This document shows positions 35,536 through 44,900 of a DNA stretch of 64,000 bases, piece after piece. The stretch is taken from NCBI RefSeq assembly GCF_030719295.1, contig NZ_CP120997.1, forward strand, positions 3,170,001 to 3,234,000, written 5' to 3'. Numbering within the stretch: position 1 is the stretch's first letter; each line of letters opens with the position of its first letter. The DNA comes from Streptomyces sp. Mut1. Lineage in GTDB: Bacteria; Actinomycetota; Actinomycetes; Streptomycetales; Streptomycetaceae. The notes under the pieces are model-generated. The model was not told where the DNA came from. It worked only from the letters and a program-made list of their open reading frames with translations, and did not search any database. A program made the position numbers and the translations under genes.

Positions 35536-35609
35536 GATCCGGCCGGACCCGCTCGAACACCCTGGGCGATAAAGCCCGTTGTGCGAGAAATGAGTAATGT
35601 GGCGGATGG

Positions 35610-35634
35610 GGCGGCGGCAATATACACCGCCGCC
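35610..35634 (+). promoter_or_regulatory. Hairpin in the spacer between the XRE and DUF397 genes
   Basis: GGCGGCGG (35610-35617) and CCGCCGCC (35627-35634) flank an AT-rich 9-base loop. There is no T-run, so it may be an attenuating hairpin or a regulator-binding site rather than a terminator. Confidence 0.4.
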
Positions 35635-35776
35635 ACCATCGCATGGAAGATCCGGCTGTAATAGATCACCCGGTCGAGTGAACCACCCCTTCACTCAAGC
35701 AGCTTGGCGAGTAGCGTCGATCACGCCAGCGGGAACGTCGTTGGCGCCTCACACAACTCTCTGAACCGGAGTGAAC

Positions 35777-35983
35777 ATGGCCATTCGTCAGGGTGCTACG
35801 GAAAACTGGACGAAGTCTTCGTATTCCGGGGGCAACGGCGCCTGCGTCGAAGTCAAGTCCCCTCTCGTACAGGCAATCGCCGTGCGCGATTCGAAGGTGA
35901 TCGAGGGCCCCTCGATCACCTTCGTGCCCGGCGCCTGGAACGCGTTCGTGCGCGATGTCGCCGAGGGTGCCGTCACCGCCTGA
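35777..35983 (+). CDS. DUF397 family small protein, partner of the XRE regulator
   Basis: 68 residues with the DUF397 signature WTKSSYSGGNGACVEVK, a VRDSK strand and the terminal WNAFVRDVAEG. These small proteins are encoded next to XRE-DUF5753 regulators and act with them in development and antibiotic control (WhiJ-type systems). ATG 35777 has GGAG six bases upstream; an in-frame GTG at 35771 would add two residues. Separated from the regulator by 241 bp, more than usual, so it may have its own promoter. Confidence 0.9.
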   Translation: MAIRQGATENWTKSSYSGGNGACVEVKSPLVQAIAVRDSKVIEGPSITFVPGAWNAFVRDVAEGAVTA

Positions 35984-36488
35984 TCGATGCTTCCTTTACG
36001 CCGTATCGCCGCACCGGTTCCGGTGCCGCCGGTAGCCCTCTCGTCCGGCCCGCCGTCCTGGCCGAGGGGGCTCCCCGCACCACATCCGCCGAGCCCCGGT
36101 CACCACAGCCGACCGACGTAGCGCCGGCCCACCGCCCTTCGGCGGTCCTCCTCCTCACCGGCCGCACGGGACCCGCATCCCGTGCGGTCTTTTCGCGTTT
36201 CCTCCACTTTTCTCCTCAACGCGCGGCCCGGACCCACGGCCTGACGAAGTGCCCGCTCATCGTGTGGCCGCCGTCACGTTCACGACAACGTCCCCGTACG
36301 TCAAGAACGAGCAAAATCGTTCTACTTGCTGATCTGCGTTCACATCTCTGACCGATGGGGTTCTTGACCGGGGTGCCGCGCAGACGGTTCAATCCCCGAA
36401 GTCCCCGCTTCCCGCACGGGGATGCCGCTGGGCGGCCGTACTGACGAAGTGCGCACCCGTTCACAAGGCGGACCCCGGGAGGGGACAC
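35984..36488. other. Intergenic region with operator-like repeat before the symporter gene
   Basis: 505 bp with no gene. Besides the terminator it holds an inverted repeat AGAACGA (36304-36310) / TCGTTCT (36317-36323) with a 6-base AT-rich centre, and a 12-bp direct repeat CTGACGAAGTGC at 36241-36252 and 36441-36452. These are candidate regulatory sites for the symporter. Confidence 0.45.
36162..36193 (+). terminator. Rho-independent terminator after DUF397
   Basis: CCGCACGGGA (36162-36171) and TCCCGTGCGG (36178-36187) with a 6-base loop, followed by TCTTTT. The clearest textbook terminator in the window. Confidence 0.85.
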
Positions 36489-38078
36489 ATGAACAGTCTC
36501 GACTGGGTCGTACTCATCGGCTACTTCGGCGTGATGATCGCGATCGGACTCTGGTCACACAAACGCGTGGACGACGTCGGCGACTTCTTCACGGCCGGCG
36601 GCCGGATGCCCTGGTGGCTGTCGGGCATCTCGCACCACATGTCGGGGTACAGCGCGGTGATGTTCACGGGCTACGCCGGCATCGCGTACCAGTACGGCGT
36701 CACGTCCTTCGTGACCTGGTCGCTGCCGATCGCCATCGGCATCGGGATCGGCGCCAAGCTCTTCGCACCCCGGCTCAACCGGCTGCGCTCACGGCTCTAC
36801 GTGGCCTCGCCGCTCGAATACCTGAAGAACCGCTACAACATCCCCACCCAGCAGGCGCTCGCCTGGTCCGGGCTGCTGCTGAAGATCGTGGACGTCGGCG
36901 CCAAGTGGGCGGCCATCGCCACACTGCTCTCCGTCTTCACCGGCATCACCCTCACCCAGGGCATCTTCATCACCGGGATCATCACGGCCGTCTACTGCAC
37001 GGTCGGCGGCCTGTGGGCGGACGCGCTCACCGAACTGGGGCAGTTCGTCATCCAGCTGTTCGCCGGCCTCGCGATGCTCGTCATCACCATGCACGAGCTG
37101 GACGGCTTCAGCACCCTGTGGACCGTCTGGGACAAGCTGCCCGAGGGCCACACGGACCCGACGGCCGGCCCGTACACCGTGACGTTCCTGCTGGCGTACC
37201 TGTTCATCAAGACCTTCGAGTACAACGGCGGCATGTGGAACCAGGCCCAGCGCTACATGGCCACGGACTCCGCCGCCTCCGCGACCCGTTCCGCGCGGCT
37301 CTCCGCCATTCTGTGGCTGGTGTGGCCGACGGTGCTGTTCTTCCCGATGTGGTGTGCCCCGCTGCTGGTCGACGCGCAGAAGCCGGACGCGTCGGACAGC
37401 TACGCGCTGATGACCGAACAGCTGCTGCCGCACGGTCTGCTGGGCCTGGTCGTCGTCGGCTTCTTCTCGCACACGATGGCCATGTGCTCGTCGGACGCCA
37501 ACGCCATCGCGGCCGTCTTCACCCGGGACATCGCCCCGGTGTTCTCCAAGGCCGCCCGCGACTGGAGCAGCCGGGCCGGGCTGCTGGCCGCGCGCGTCTC
37601 CACGCTGGGCTTCCTCGCCCTGTCCATGGCGCTGGCGACCCAGATCAACTCGCCGACGTTCAAGGACATCATCTCCGTCGTCATCAAGTGGGTCGCGGGT
37701 CTGATGGGCCCGATCGCCATCCCGTTCATGCTGGGTCTGCTGCGGCGCTTCCGCCGGTCGGGTCCGACGGCGGCGCTCGTCAGCTGGGCGGCGGGGCTGC
37801 TGGCGTTCTACTTCACCAACTACGACCTGGACGGTTCGGTCAAGGACGGGGTCGCGCTCCAGTACCAGGTGGCGCTGCCGCTGGCGATCTCGCTGGTGCT
37901 CTACGTCGTCATCGGCTTCGTCAAACCCGAGGACACCCCGGAGCGGGACGCGCTCATCGAGCGGATCAACTCCGACGGCGACGGTCCGGGGACCGGCGCG
38001 GCCGCCGTACCGGCACAGGGCGGCCCGGAAGGCATCGCCGTGGCGGAGGGTGCGAAGGCGCCGGATCAGCGCGGGTAG
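36489..38078 (+). CDS. Sodium:solute symporter (SSS family)
   Basis: 529 residues with 13 or so predicted helices. Family features: the N-terminal helix (LDWVVLIGYFGVMIAIGLWS), DFFTAGGRMPWWLSGISHHMSGYSA with the conserved polar residues of helix 2, and the sodium-site region FFSHTMAMCSSDANAIAAVFTRDI. Substrates of this family include sugars, proline, pantothenate, urea and acetate; the sequence does not tell which. The ATG follows a GGGAGGGG site. Its 3' end overlaps the convergent gene by 13 bp. Confidence 0.9.
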   Translation: MNSLDWVVLIGYFGVMIAIGLWSHKRVDDVGDFFTAGGRMPWWLSGISHHMSGYSAVMFTGYAGIAYQYGVTSFVTWSLPIAIGIGIGAKLFAPRLNRLRSRLYVASPLEYLKNRYNIPTQQALAWSGLLLKIVDVGAKWAAIATLLSVFTGITLTQGIFITGIITAVYCTVGGLWADALTELGQFVIQLFAGLAMLVITMHELDGFSTLWTVWDKLPEGHTDPTAGPYTVTFLLAYLFIKTFEYNGGMWNQAQRYMATDSAASATRSARLSAILWLVWPTVLFFPMWCAPLLVDAQKPDASDSYALMTEQLLPHGLLGLVVVGFFSHTMAMCSSDANAIAAVFTRDIAPVFSKAARDWSSRAGLLAARVSTLGFLALSMALATQINSPTFKDIISVVIKWVAGLMGPIAIPFMLGLLRRFRRSGPTAALVSWAAGLLAFYFTNYDLDGSVKDGVALQYQVALPLAISLVLYVVIGFVKPEDTPERDALIERINSDGDGPGTGAAAVPAQGGPEGIAVAEGAKAPDQRG

Positions 38079-39178
38079 CGGGCCAGCCAGCCGGGGGCCG
38101 CGGTGGCCGGGCTGTGCAGGGCGGGCCCCTGCGTCATCTCCATGGCGAAGTCGTCGGCGAGTTCGAGGAGGGTGGCCCGCCCCTCCAGTTCGGCGAGCCA
38201 GCCCGGCGGCAGCGCGGTCTCGCCGTGCATCGCGCCGAGCAGCGCCCCGCACAGCGCGCCCGTGGCCGATGACGGGCCGCCGTGGTTCACGGCCAGCCGC
38301 AGCCCGTGCCGTACGTCCTCCCCGACCAGCGCGCAGTACACGGCCCCCGCCAGTACCTCGTCGGCGGACCCGGTGGCGCCCAGGGACTCGACGAGCGTGG
38401 GACCGGGAATGCCCTGGCGTACGGTGCCGAGGGCCTGGCGCAGCGCCTCGGTGACGGGTTCGTGGCCCGGCCGTTCGGCGAGCAGCGCAAGGACGCGCTG
38501 CACGGAGCCGTCCAGTGTCTCGCCGCGCGCCAGGCCGTGCACGAGGACGGCGAAGGCCCCGGCGGAGAGCAGGGCGGTGGGGTGGCCGTGGGTGTGCGCG
38601 GCGCACTCGACGGCGAGTTGGAGCACGAGTTGCGGCTCCCAGCCGACGAGCAGTCCGAAGGGCGCGGAGCGGGTGACGGCGGCGGCGTCGTGGGCGGCGG
38701 GGTTCTTGGGGTGGTCCAGGGTGCCCATGACGGCGTCGCCGAGGCCGCCGAGGCATTCCCGGGTGGGGGCGCGGCGGGCGTAGAGCCACTCCTGTGCGGC
38801 GAGCCAGCCGTTGTCCTTGCGGCGTTCGTCGGGGCCCCAGTCGTGCTGGGTGGCGGCCCAGCGCAGGTGGGCGCGGTGCACGTCGGTGGGCGGGTGCCAG
38901 GCGCCGGTGTCGCGGCGGACCTGGGCGCGGATCAGTCCGTCGACGGTGAACAGGGTGAGCTGGGTGGCGGCGGTGACGGTGCCGCGTGCGCCGTGGGCGG
39001 GGACGAAGTCGGTGACGGCGTCGGGCCCGTGGGCGGCGCGTATCTCCTCCAGCGAGAGGGCGCTGACGCCGGCCCCGAGGGCGTCCCCGATGGCGCCGCC
39101 GAGCAGGGCGCCGCGTACCCGGCTGCGGAAGTCCTGTTGCTCGGCACGGCCCCAGACGGCTGTGACCCCTGTGCTCAC
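38066..39178 (-). CDS. ADP-ribosylglycohydrolase family protein, probably catalytically inactive
   Basis: 370 residues with the all-helical ARH/DraG fold (RGALLGGAIGDALGAGVSAL at the start). Active members bind two Mg ions through a TDDT motif and a GGDSDT-like motif. Here the first reads T69-A70-A71-T72 (GTVTAATQLTLFTVDGL) and the second is NHGGPSSATGALCGALLGA (about 298-316), so the metal-binding Asp residues are absent at both sites. GTG 39178 has GGAGG five bases upstream. It could bind ADP-ribose without cleaving it. Alignment was by eye. Confidence 0.8.
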   Translation of the reverse strand: MSTGVTAVWGRAEQQDFRSRVRGALLGGAIGDALGAGVSALSLEEIRAAHGPDAVTDFVPAHGARGTVTAATQLTLFTVDGLIRAQVRRDTGAWHPPTDVHRAHLRWAATQHDWGPDERRKDNGWLAAQEWLYARRAPTRECLGGLGDAVMGTLDHPKNPAAHDAAAVTRSAPFGLLVGWEPQLVLQLAVECAAHTHGHPTALLSAGAFAVLVHGLARGETLDGSVQRVLALLAERPGHEPVTEALRQALGTVRQGIPGPTLVESLGATGSADEVLAGAVYCALVGEDVRHGLRLAVNHGGPSSATGALCGALLGAMHGETALPPGWLAELEGRATLLELADDFAMEMTQGPALHSPATAAPGWLARYPR

Positions 39179-39346
39179 GCGCACCTCCCCGTCCGCCGTG
39201 GCTCGTTCCCCTGTGCGACTGTGCGGTAACTGCGCAGCACTGTAATCGAACACCCTCGGCGCCCGAGCGGGATGAACGGTTTGTACGGCTCCGAGAGGGC
39301 CTGGAAATCCGTTGCGGCGGGCGGGCTCGGGCACGATGATCGCCCG

Positions 39347-40255
39347 ATGCCCTCTTCCCACCCCGACGGCCGCGCGGGTATCGACGCCGCGCTGGTGAAG
39401 CGTCTGCTCGCCGCCCAGTTCCCGCAGTGGAGCCGACTGCCCGTGGTCCCCGTCGAGATCGACGGCTGGGACAACCGCACGTACCGTGTCGGCGACGCCA
39501 TGACGGCCCGGCTCCCCACCGCGGCCGGCTACGTCCCCGCCGTGGAGAAGGAGCACCACTGGCTGCCCCGGCTGGCCCCTTCGCTGCCGGTCCCGGTGCC
39601 TCCGGTGCTGGCCCTGGGCGCACCGGGTGAGGGCTATCCCTTCCCCTGGTCGGTCCGGCGCTGGCTGCCGGGCGAGACGGCGGCGCGCGGGCGGATCGAC
39701 GACCTGCCCCGGTTCGCGGCCGGCGTGGCGGAGTTCGTGCGTGCCCTCCAGCGCTGCGACGCGGCGGGCGGTCCGGCGGCCGGTGAGCACAGCTGGTACC
39801 GGGGCGCCTCGCCCGCGTACTACGACGAGGAGACCCGGCGCTGTCTGGCCGCGCTGGAGGGCGTCGTCGACACGGAGAGGGCGCGGGCGGTCTGGGAGGC
39901 GGCCCTTGCCGCCGAGTGGCGCGGGGCGCCCGTGTGGTTCCACGGCGACATCGCGTCCGGCAACCTGCTGGTCGACGGTGGCGAGTTGTCGGCCGTCATC
40001 GACTTCGGGACCTCGGGGGTGGGCGACCCGGCCTGTGATCTGGTGATCGCCTGGGGGATGTTCGAGGGCGCGGGCCGGGAGGCGTTCCGGGATGCGGTCG
40101 GCCAGGATGCCGGGACCTGGGCGCGGGCCCGGGGCTGGGCGCTGTGGAAGGCGCTGCTGAATCTGACGGGGGACGCGGGGGCGGACCCGGTGCGGGCGGC
40201 GGGCGAAAGGCGCGTGGTCGACGCGGTCCTGGCCGACCACGACGCCTTCCGCTGA
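39347..40255 (+). CDS. Aminoglycoside phosphotransferase (APH) family kinase
   Basis: 302 residues with the APH/choline-kinase fold. The N-lobe (VEIDGWDNRTYRV, MTARLPTAAGYVPAVEKE) holds the nucleotide loop, and the catalytic motif is visible as WFHGDIASGNLLV (H-G-D-x4-N) with the metal-binding VIDFGTSGVGDPACDL. The substrate may be an aminoglycoside or another hydroxylated metabolite; these genes are common and mostly uncharacterised. No ribosome site is visible, but TTGCGG, a 17-base spacer and GATGAT end 6 bp before ATG, suggesting a leaderless transcript. Confidence 0.85.
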   Translation: MPSSHPDGRAGIDAALVKRLLAAQFPQWSRLPVVPVEIDGWDNRTYRVGDAMTARLPTAAGYVPAVEKEHHWLPRLAPSLPVPVPPVLALGAPGEGYPFPWSVRRWLPGETAARGRIDDLPRFAAGVAEFVRALQRCDAAGGPAAGEHSWYRGASPAYYDEETRRCLAALEGVVDTERARAVWEAALAAEWRGAPVWFHGDIASGNLLVDGGELSAVIDFGTSGVGDPACDLVIAWGMFEGAGREAFRDAVGQDAGTWARARGWALWKALLNLTGDAGADPVRAAGERRVVDAVLADHDAFR

Positions 40256-40267
40256 GGAACCGACGCC

Positions 40268-41737
40268 TCAGCTGGTCATGCCGCGCGCCTTGGAGTAGAC
40301 GTCGAGGACGGCCAGGCAGAGCGGGACGAGGGCGAGGAGCAGGAGCACCTCGGCCAGGTCGGAGAGGCGGCCCCAGAAGGGGGAGAGGCCCTTCTTGGGG
40401 ATGACCAGGGCGATGCCGGTGAGCAGGGCGGCGCCGGCCGTGACGGCGGCGGCGAGCCAGAGCGTACGGATGTCGAGCGGCCCCCGGTCGTGCTCCATCA
40501 GGAGCTTGACGACGGCCTCGGCAGGCGGGTTGAGGGCGAGCCCGAGCACCAGGAGGCCGAGGGCGGCGAGGCCCGCGCTCAGTACGGACGCGACCTGGGC
40601 GGTGTAGCGGAAGAGCCGGGCGCGCAGCAGCATGGCCAGTCCGGCGACCAGGGCCAGGGTCTGGCCCCAGACGTCGGAGGAGAAGCCCAGGACGGCGGCC
40701 GACGCGACCACCACGACGCAGCACCCGCCGACGAGGCCGAGCAGCAGTTCGTGCCCGCGCCGGGCCTGGGCCGCGATGCGGTCGGTGTCGACGGGGTCGG
40801 GGTCGCCGAGGCCGGGCTCGTGGTCGAGGTCCGCGTCCGTGGCGGGGCGCGGCGCCGCGTAGCCGATCGGCAGCTGGGCCACCCGCGCGGAGAGTCCGGG
40901 CAGGAAGGCGATGGCGCCGATCGCGACGACCGCGCAGACGGCGGCGGTGTCACGGGGGCGGGCCTCGGTGACGATCGAGAAGAACGTGGCGAGGGTACCG
41001 ACGGCCGAGGCGAAGACGACGGCGACGAACGGGGCGTCGCCGGTCGGCATCGCGACGACGAGCCCGGCGGACACCAGCAGCACCGTGGCGCAGCCCAGCA
41101 TGAACTGGAGGCGCCCGATCCCGGTGCCGGGGTCGAGGGCGAGGATGCCGGACCCGGCGATCATGAGGTGGGGCAGGGCCGCGAGGCCGAGCGCGATGGC
41201 GGACGCGCGGTCGGCGTAGCGGCGGGCCCGGATGCCGGCGAGCACGGCGAGCAGGGTGCCGACGGCGGCGGCGACGATGCCCGGCAGTCCGTGCATGTCG
41301 TGCTGGACCGGGTCGGCGAACCAGACCACGAAGCCCATGAGGACGAGCAGGAGCGCCCCGCCGAAGAGACCGGCGACGCCGAGCAGCTGGTCGCTCCACA
41401 GGGCGCGGTCGCGGCGGACGGAGGAGGCGACCGCGTCGGCGACGTCGTCGAAGACGGCCGGGGGGAGCGATTCCGTGAAGGGCCGCAGCCGCAGGACGTC
41501 ACCGTCCAGGACGCGCTGGACGGCCAGCGTGTGGGTGGCGTCCAGAACGGTGTTGTCGCGGCGGGCCAGGTGGTAGCCGGGAGGCGCCCCCGGGGGTGTC
41601 TCCTGGCCGGTCAGCCGCAGGATCTCCGGGAGGAGATCGGCGACGGCGACGTCGTCCGGCAGGGCGACGTCGATACGACTGTCCGGCGCCACGACCGTTA
41701 TGCGGCAAAAGCCGGTGGTTGTCAGGGTCGAACTCAC
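40268..41737 (-). CDS. eccD: ESX secretion integral membrane protein EccD
   Basis: 489 residues. An N-terminal ubiquitin-like (YukD) domain of about 90 residues (CRITVVAPDSRIDVALPDDVAVADLL in part, GDVLRLRP) is followed by about eleven hydrophobic helices, the EccD architecture that forms the central pore-lining vestibule of ESX systems. Conserved ALPHLMIAGSGILAL and helices spaced as in EccD. GTG 41737 has GAGGGG nine bases upstream. It is divergent from eccC with a 202-bp shared promoter region, and converges with the phosphotransferase gene at 12 bp. Confidence 0.9.
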   Translation of the reverse strand: MSSTLTTTGFCRITVVAPDSRIDVALPDDVAVADLLPEILRLTGQETPPGAPPGYHLARRDNTVLDATHTLAVQRVLDGDVLRLRPFTESLPPAVFDDVADAVASSVRRDRALWSDQLLGVAGLFGGALLLVLMGFVVWFADPVQHDMHGLPGIVAAAVGTLLAVLAGIRARRYADRASAIALGLAALPHLMIAGSGILALDPGTGIGRLQFMLGCATVLLVSAGLVVAMPTGDAPFVAVVFASAVGTLATFFSIVTEARPRDTAAVCAVVAIGAIAFLPGLSARVAQLPIGYAAPRPATDADLDHEPGLGDPDPVDTDRIAAQARRGHELLLGLVGGCCVVVVASAAVLGFSSDVWGQTLALVAGLAMLLRARLFRYTAQVASVLSAGLAALGLLVLGLALNPPAEAVVKLLMEHDRGPLDIRTLWLAAAVTAGAALLTGIALVIPKKGLSPFWGRLSDLAEVLLLLALVPLCLAVLDVYSKARGMTS

Positions 41738-41939
41738 CTGTTGGGTCCCCTCGTTCGCTGCACGCCGCGCTCCTGGGCACGGCCGTGTCGGCAAAGTCCC
41801 GTCGTACGGCCGCAGGGCGTCACCCTATCGGGGCCCCTCCCGGTGCCTCCATTAGGATGATCGGCGCGCGGAGGTAGGTCGCTGCCACGGGGGTGCCGGC
41901 CCACAACTCTCCGGGCCGCACTGAGGGACTGATTCGCCG

Positions 41940-44900
41940 GTGACCCAGATCGTCGTCAAGCGCCCGCCTCGCGCGATGCCGCCCGAGACGTCCACGACGG
42001 AGCTGCGGCTCGAATCCCCTCCTGAACTGCCGCGCGGGCAGCAGGAGGGCATGGCCATGCAGCTGCTGCCCATGCTCGGGATGGGCTCGTCGGTGGTGTT
42101 CTTCTTCATGCCCGGCTCCCAGCCGTTCATGAAGATCATGGGCGTGATGATGCTGCTGTCCACGGCCGCGATGGCGGTGGCGCAGATCATGCGGCACCGC
42201 AAGGGCAGCCAGGGCGAGGCCGCCGAGGGCCGCCGGGACTATCTGAAGTACCTCGCGCAGACCCGCCGCAAGGTGCGCCGCACCGCGCGCGCCCAGCGCG
42301 ACGCGCAGTTCTATCTGCACCCGGACCCGGACCAGTTGTGGTCGCTGGTCGCCGAGGGCGAGCGGCTCTGGGAGCGGCGCATCGCCGACGACGACTTCGC
42401 GCAGGTCCGCGTCGGTCTGGGCCCGCAGCAGCTGTGGACACCGCTGGTGGCGCCGAACACCGCTCCGGTGGAGGAGCTGGAGCCGCTGTCGGCCGGCGCG
42501 ATGCACCGGTTCCTGGCGACCCACGGCTCGCTTGACCGGCTCCCGATGGCGGTGTCGCTGCGCGCCTTCTACCACGTCGTGGTCTCCGGCGACCCGGTGT
42601 CCGTACGCGGCTCCGCCCGCGCGATGGTGGCCGGCCTGGCCGCCCTCCACTCCCCCGAGGACCTCGTGGTCGCCGTCGTGGCGTCCACGGACGTGACGGA
42701 CCAGTGGGACTGGACGAAGTGGCTGCCGCACACCCAGGTCCCCGGCTCGTCGGACGGGGCGGGCACCAAGCGGCTGTTCAGCGACGACCTGTCCGAGGTC
42801 GAGACGCTGCTGCACAGCACCCTGGACGGCCGCTCCCGGTTCAACCGCGAGGGCACGCCCCTCCTGGACCAGCCGCACGTCGTCCTGGTGCTGGACGGCG
42901 GCGTCGTCCCGGCGAACTCGCTGTTCGCCTCGGCGGAGGGCCTCCAGGGGGTGACCGTCCTGGAGGTGGTCCCGGAGGAGCTGGACGAGCCGCGCGGCGG
43001 GCTGCACATAGCGGTGCGGCCTGGCCGGCTGCGGCTGGACTCGGCGAGCGTCTCGTATCACGGCACGCCGGACCTCCTGCCGGTCGAGGGTGCGGAGGCG
43101 CTGGGCCGCCAGCTCGCCCCGTTCCGGATGGGGAGCGGCGCGGAGGACGACGAGCCGCTGCTCGCCAACCTGGACTTCACAGACCTGCTGGGCATCGGCG
43201 ACCCGGCCGCGGTCGACACCAGCACGGTGTGGCGGCCCCGCTCGACGGCCGACCGGCTGCGGGTGCCGATCGGGGTCGGCGAGGACGGCTCCCCCGTCAT
43301 GCTCGACCTCAAGGAGGCCGCGCAGGAGGGCATGGGCCCGCACGGGCTGTGCGTGGGCGCGACCGGTTCCGGCAAGTCGGAGCTGCTGCGCACCCTGGTG
43401 CTGGGCCTCGCGGTCACGCACTCCTCCGAGACCCTCAACTTCGTCCTCGCCGACTTCAAGGGCGGCGCCACGTTCGCCGGGATGTCGGAGCTGCCGCACG
43501 TCGCCGCGGTCATCACCAACCTGGCGGACGACCTCACCCTGGTCGACCGCATGCGGGACTCCATAACGGGTGAGCTCCAGCGCCGCCAGGAGCTGCTGCG
43601 GTCGGCGGGCAACTACGCCAACCTCACCGACTACGAGAAGGCGCGTGCCGCCGGGGCCCCGCTGGAGCCGCTGGCCTCGCTGGTCCTGGTGATCGACGAG
43701 TTCAGCGAACTCCTCTCCGCCAAGCCCGACTTCATCGACATGTTCATCCAGATCGGCCGCATCGGCCGGTCCCTGGGCGTGCACCTGCTGCTGGCGTCGC
43801 AGCGCCTGGAGGAGGGCCGCCTGCGCGGCCTGGACACCTACCTCTCGTACCGGATCGGTCTGCGTACGTTCTCCGCCGCCGAGTCCCGTACGGCGCTGGG
43901 CGTGCCGGACGCCTACCACCTGCCGTCGGTGCCCGGCTCCGGGTTCCTGAAGTTCGGCACGGAGGGGATGACCCGCTTCAAGGCCGCCTACGTGTCGGGG
44001 ACCTACCGGCCCGGCGTCGCGCCGGTCGCCGCCAACGGGGAACTCGCCATCGACCGGCGCCCCGTCCTGTTCACCGCGGCCCCGGTCGCGGTCCACTACC
44101 CCGAGCCCGATCCGCACGTCTCCTGCGCGTCCGGCGGCCACGCGACGCCCGACGCCCTGGCGGACACCGTCCTCGACGTCATCGCACGCCGCCTGGAGGG
44201 TCAGGGGCCCCTCGCGCACCAGGTGTGGCTGCCGCCGCTCACCGAGGCGCCGTCGCTCGACCAGATGCTGCCCCAACTGGCGGTCACGCCCGAGCGCGGG
44301 CTGCACTCCCCGGAGTACGCGCACAACGGCGCGCTGGTCGTCCCCTTCGGCCTGGTGGACAAGCCGTTCGAGCAGCGGCGCGACACCCTGATACGGGACT
44401 TCTCGGGCGCCGCGGGCCACATGCTGATCGTGGGCGGCCCGCGCTCCGGCAAGTCCACCCTCCTGCGCGCCCTCATCGGCTCTTTCGCCCTCACCCACAC
44501 CCCGCACGAAGTGCAGTTCTACGGGATGGACTTCGGCGGCGGCGGGATGATCGCCATCGACGGCCTGCCGCACGTCGGCGGGGTCGCGTCCCGGCTCGAC
44601 CCGGAGAAGATCCGCCGTACGGTCGCCGAGGTCGCCGGCATCCTCAACCGGCGCGAGGCGTTCTTCCGGGACAACAACATCGACTCGATCGCCACCTACC
44701 GCCGGCTGCGCGCGGCCGGCCGGCTGCCGGGCGAGCCGTGGGGCGATGTCTTCCTGGTCATCGACGGCTGGCAGTCCTTCAAGACGGACTACGAGTTCCT
44801 GGAGCCCGTCGTCGCCGACATCGCCGCCCGGGGCCTCGGCCTCGGCGTCCACCTGATCGCCACCGTCTCCCGGTACATGGAGATGCGGGCGGCGCTCAAG

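Noticed and set aside
36789..39623. A 944-residue minus-strand open frame spanning the symporter and its neighbours
   Set aside because: It crosses several well-supported genes in other frames and shows low-complexity shadow composition.
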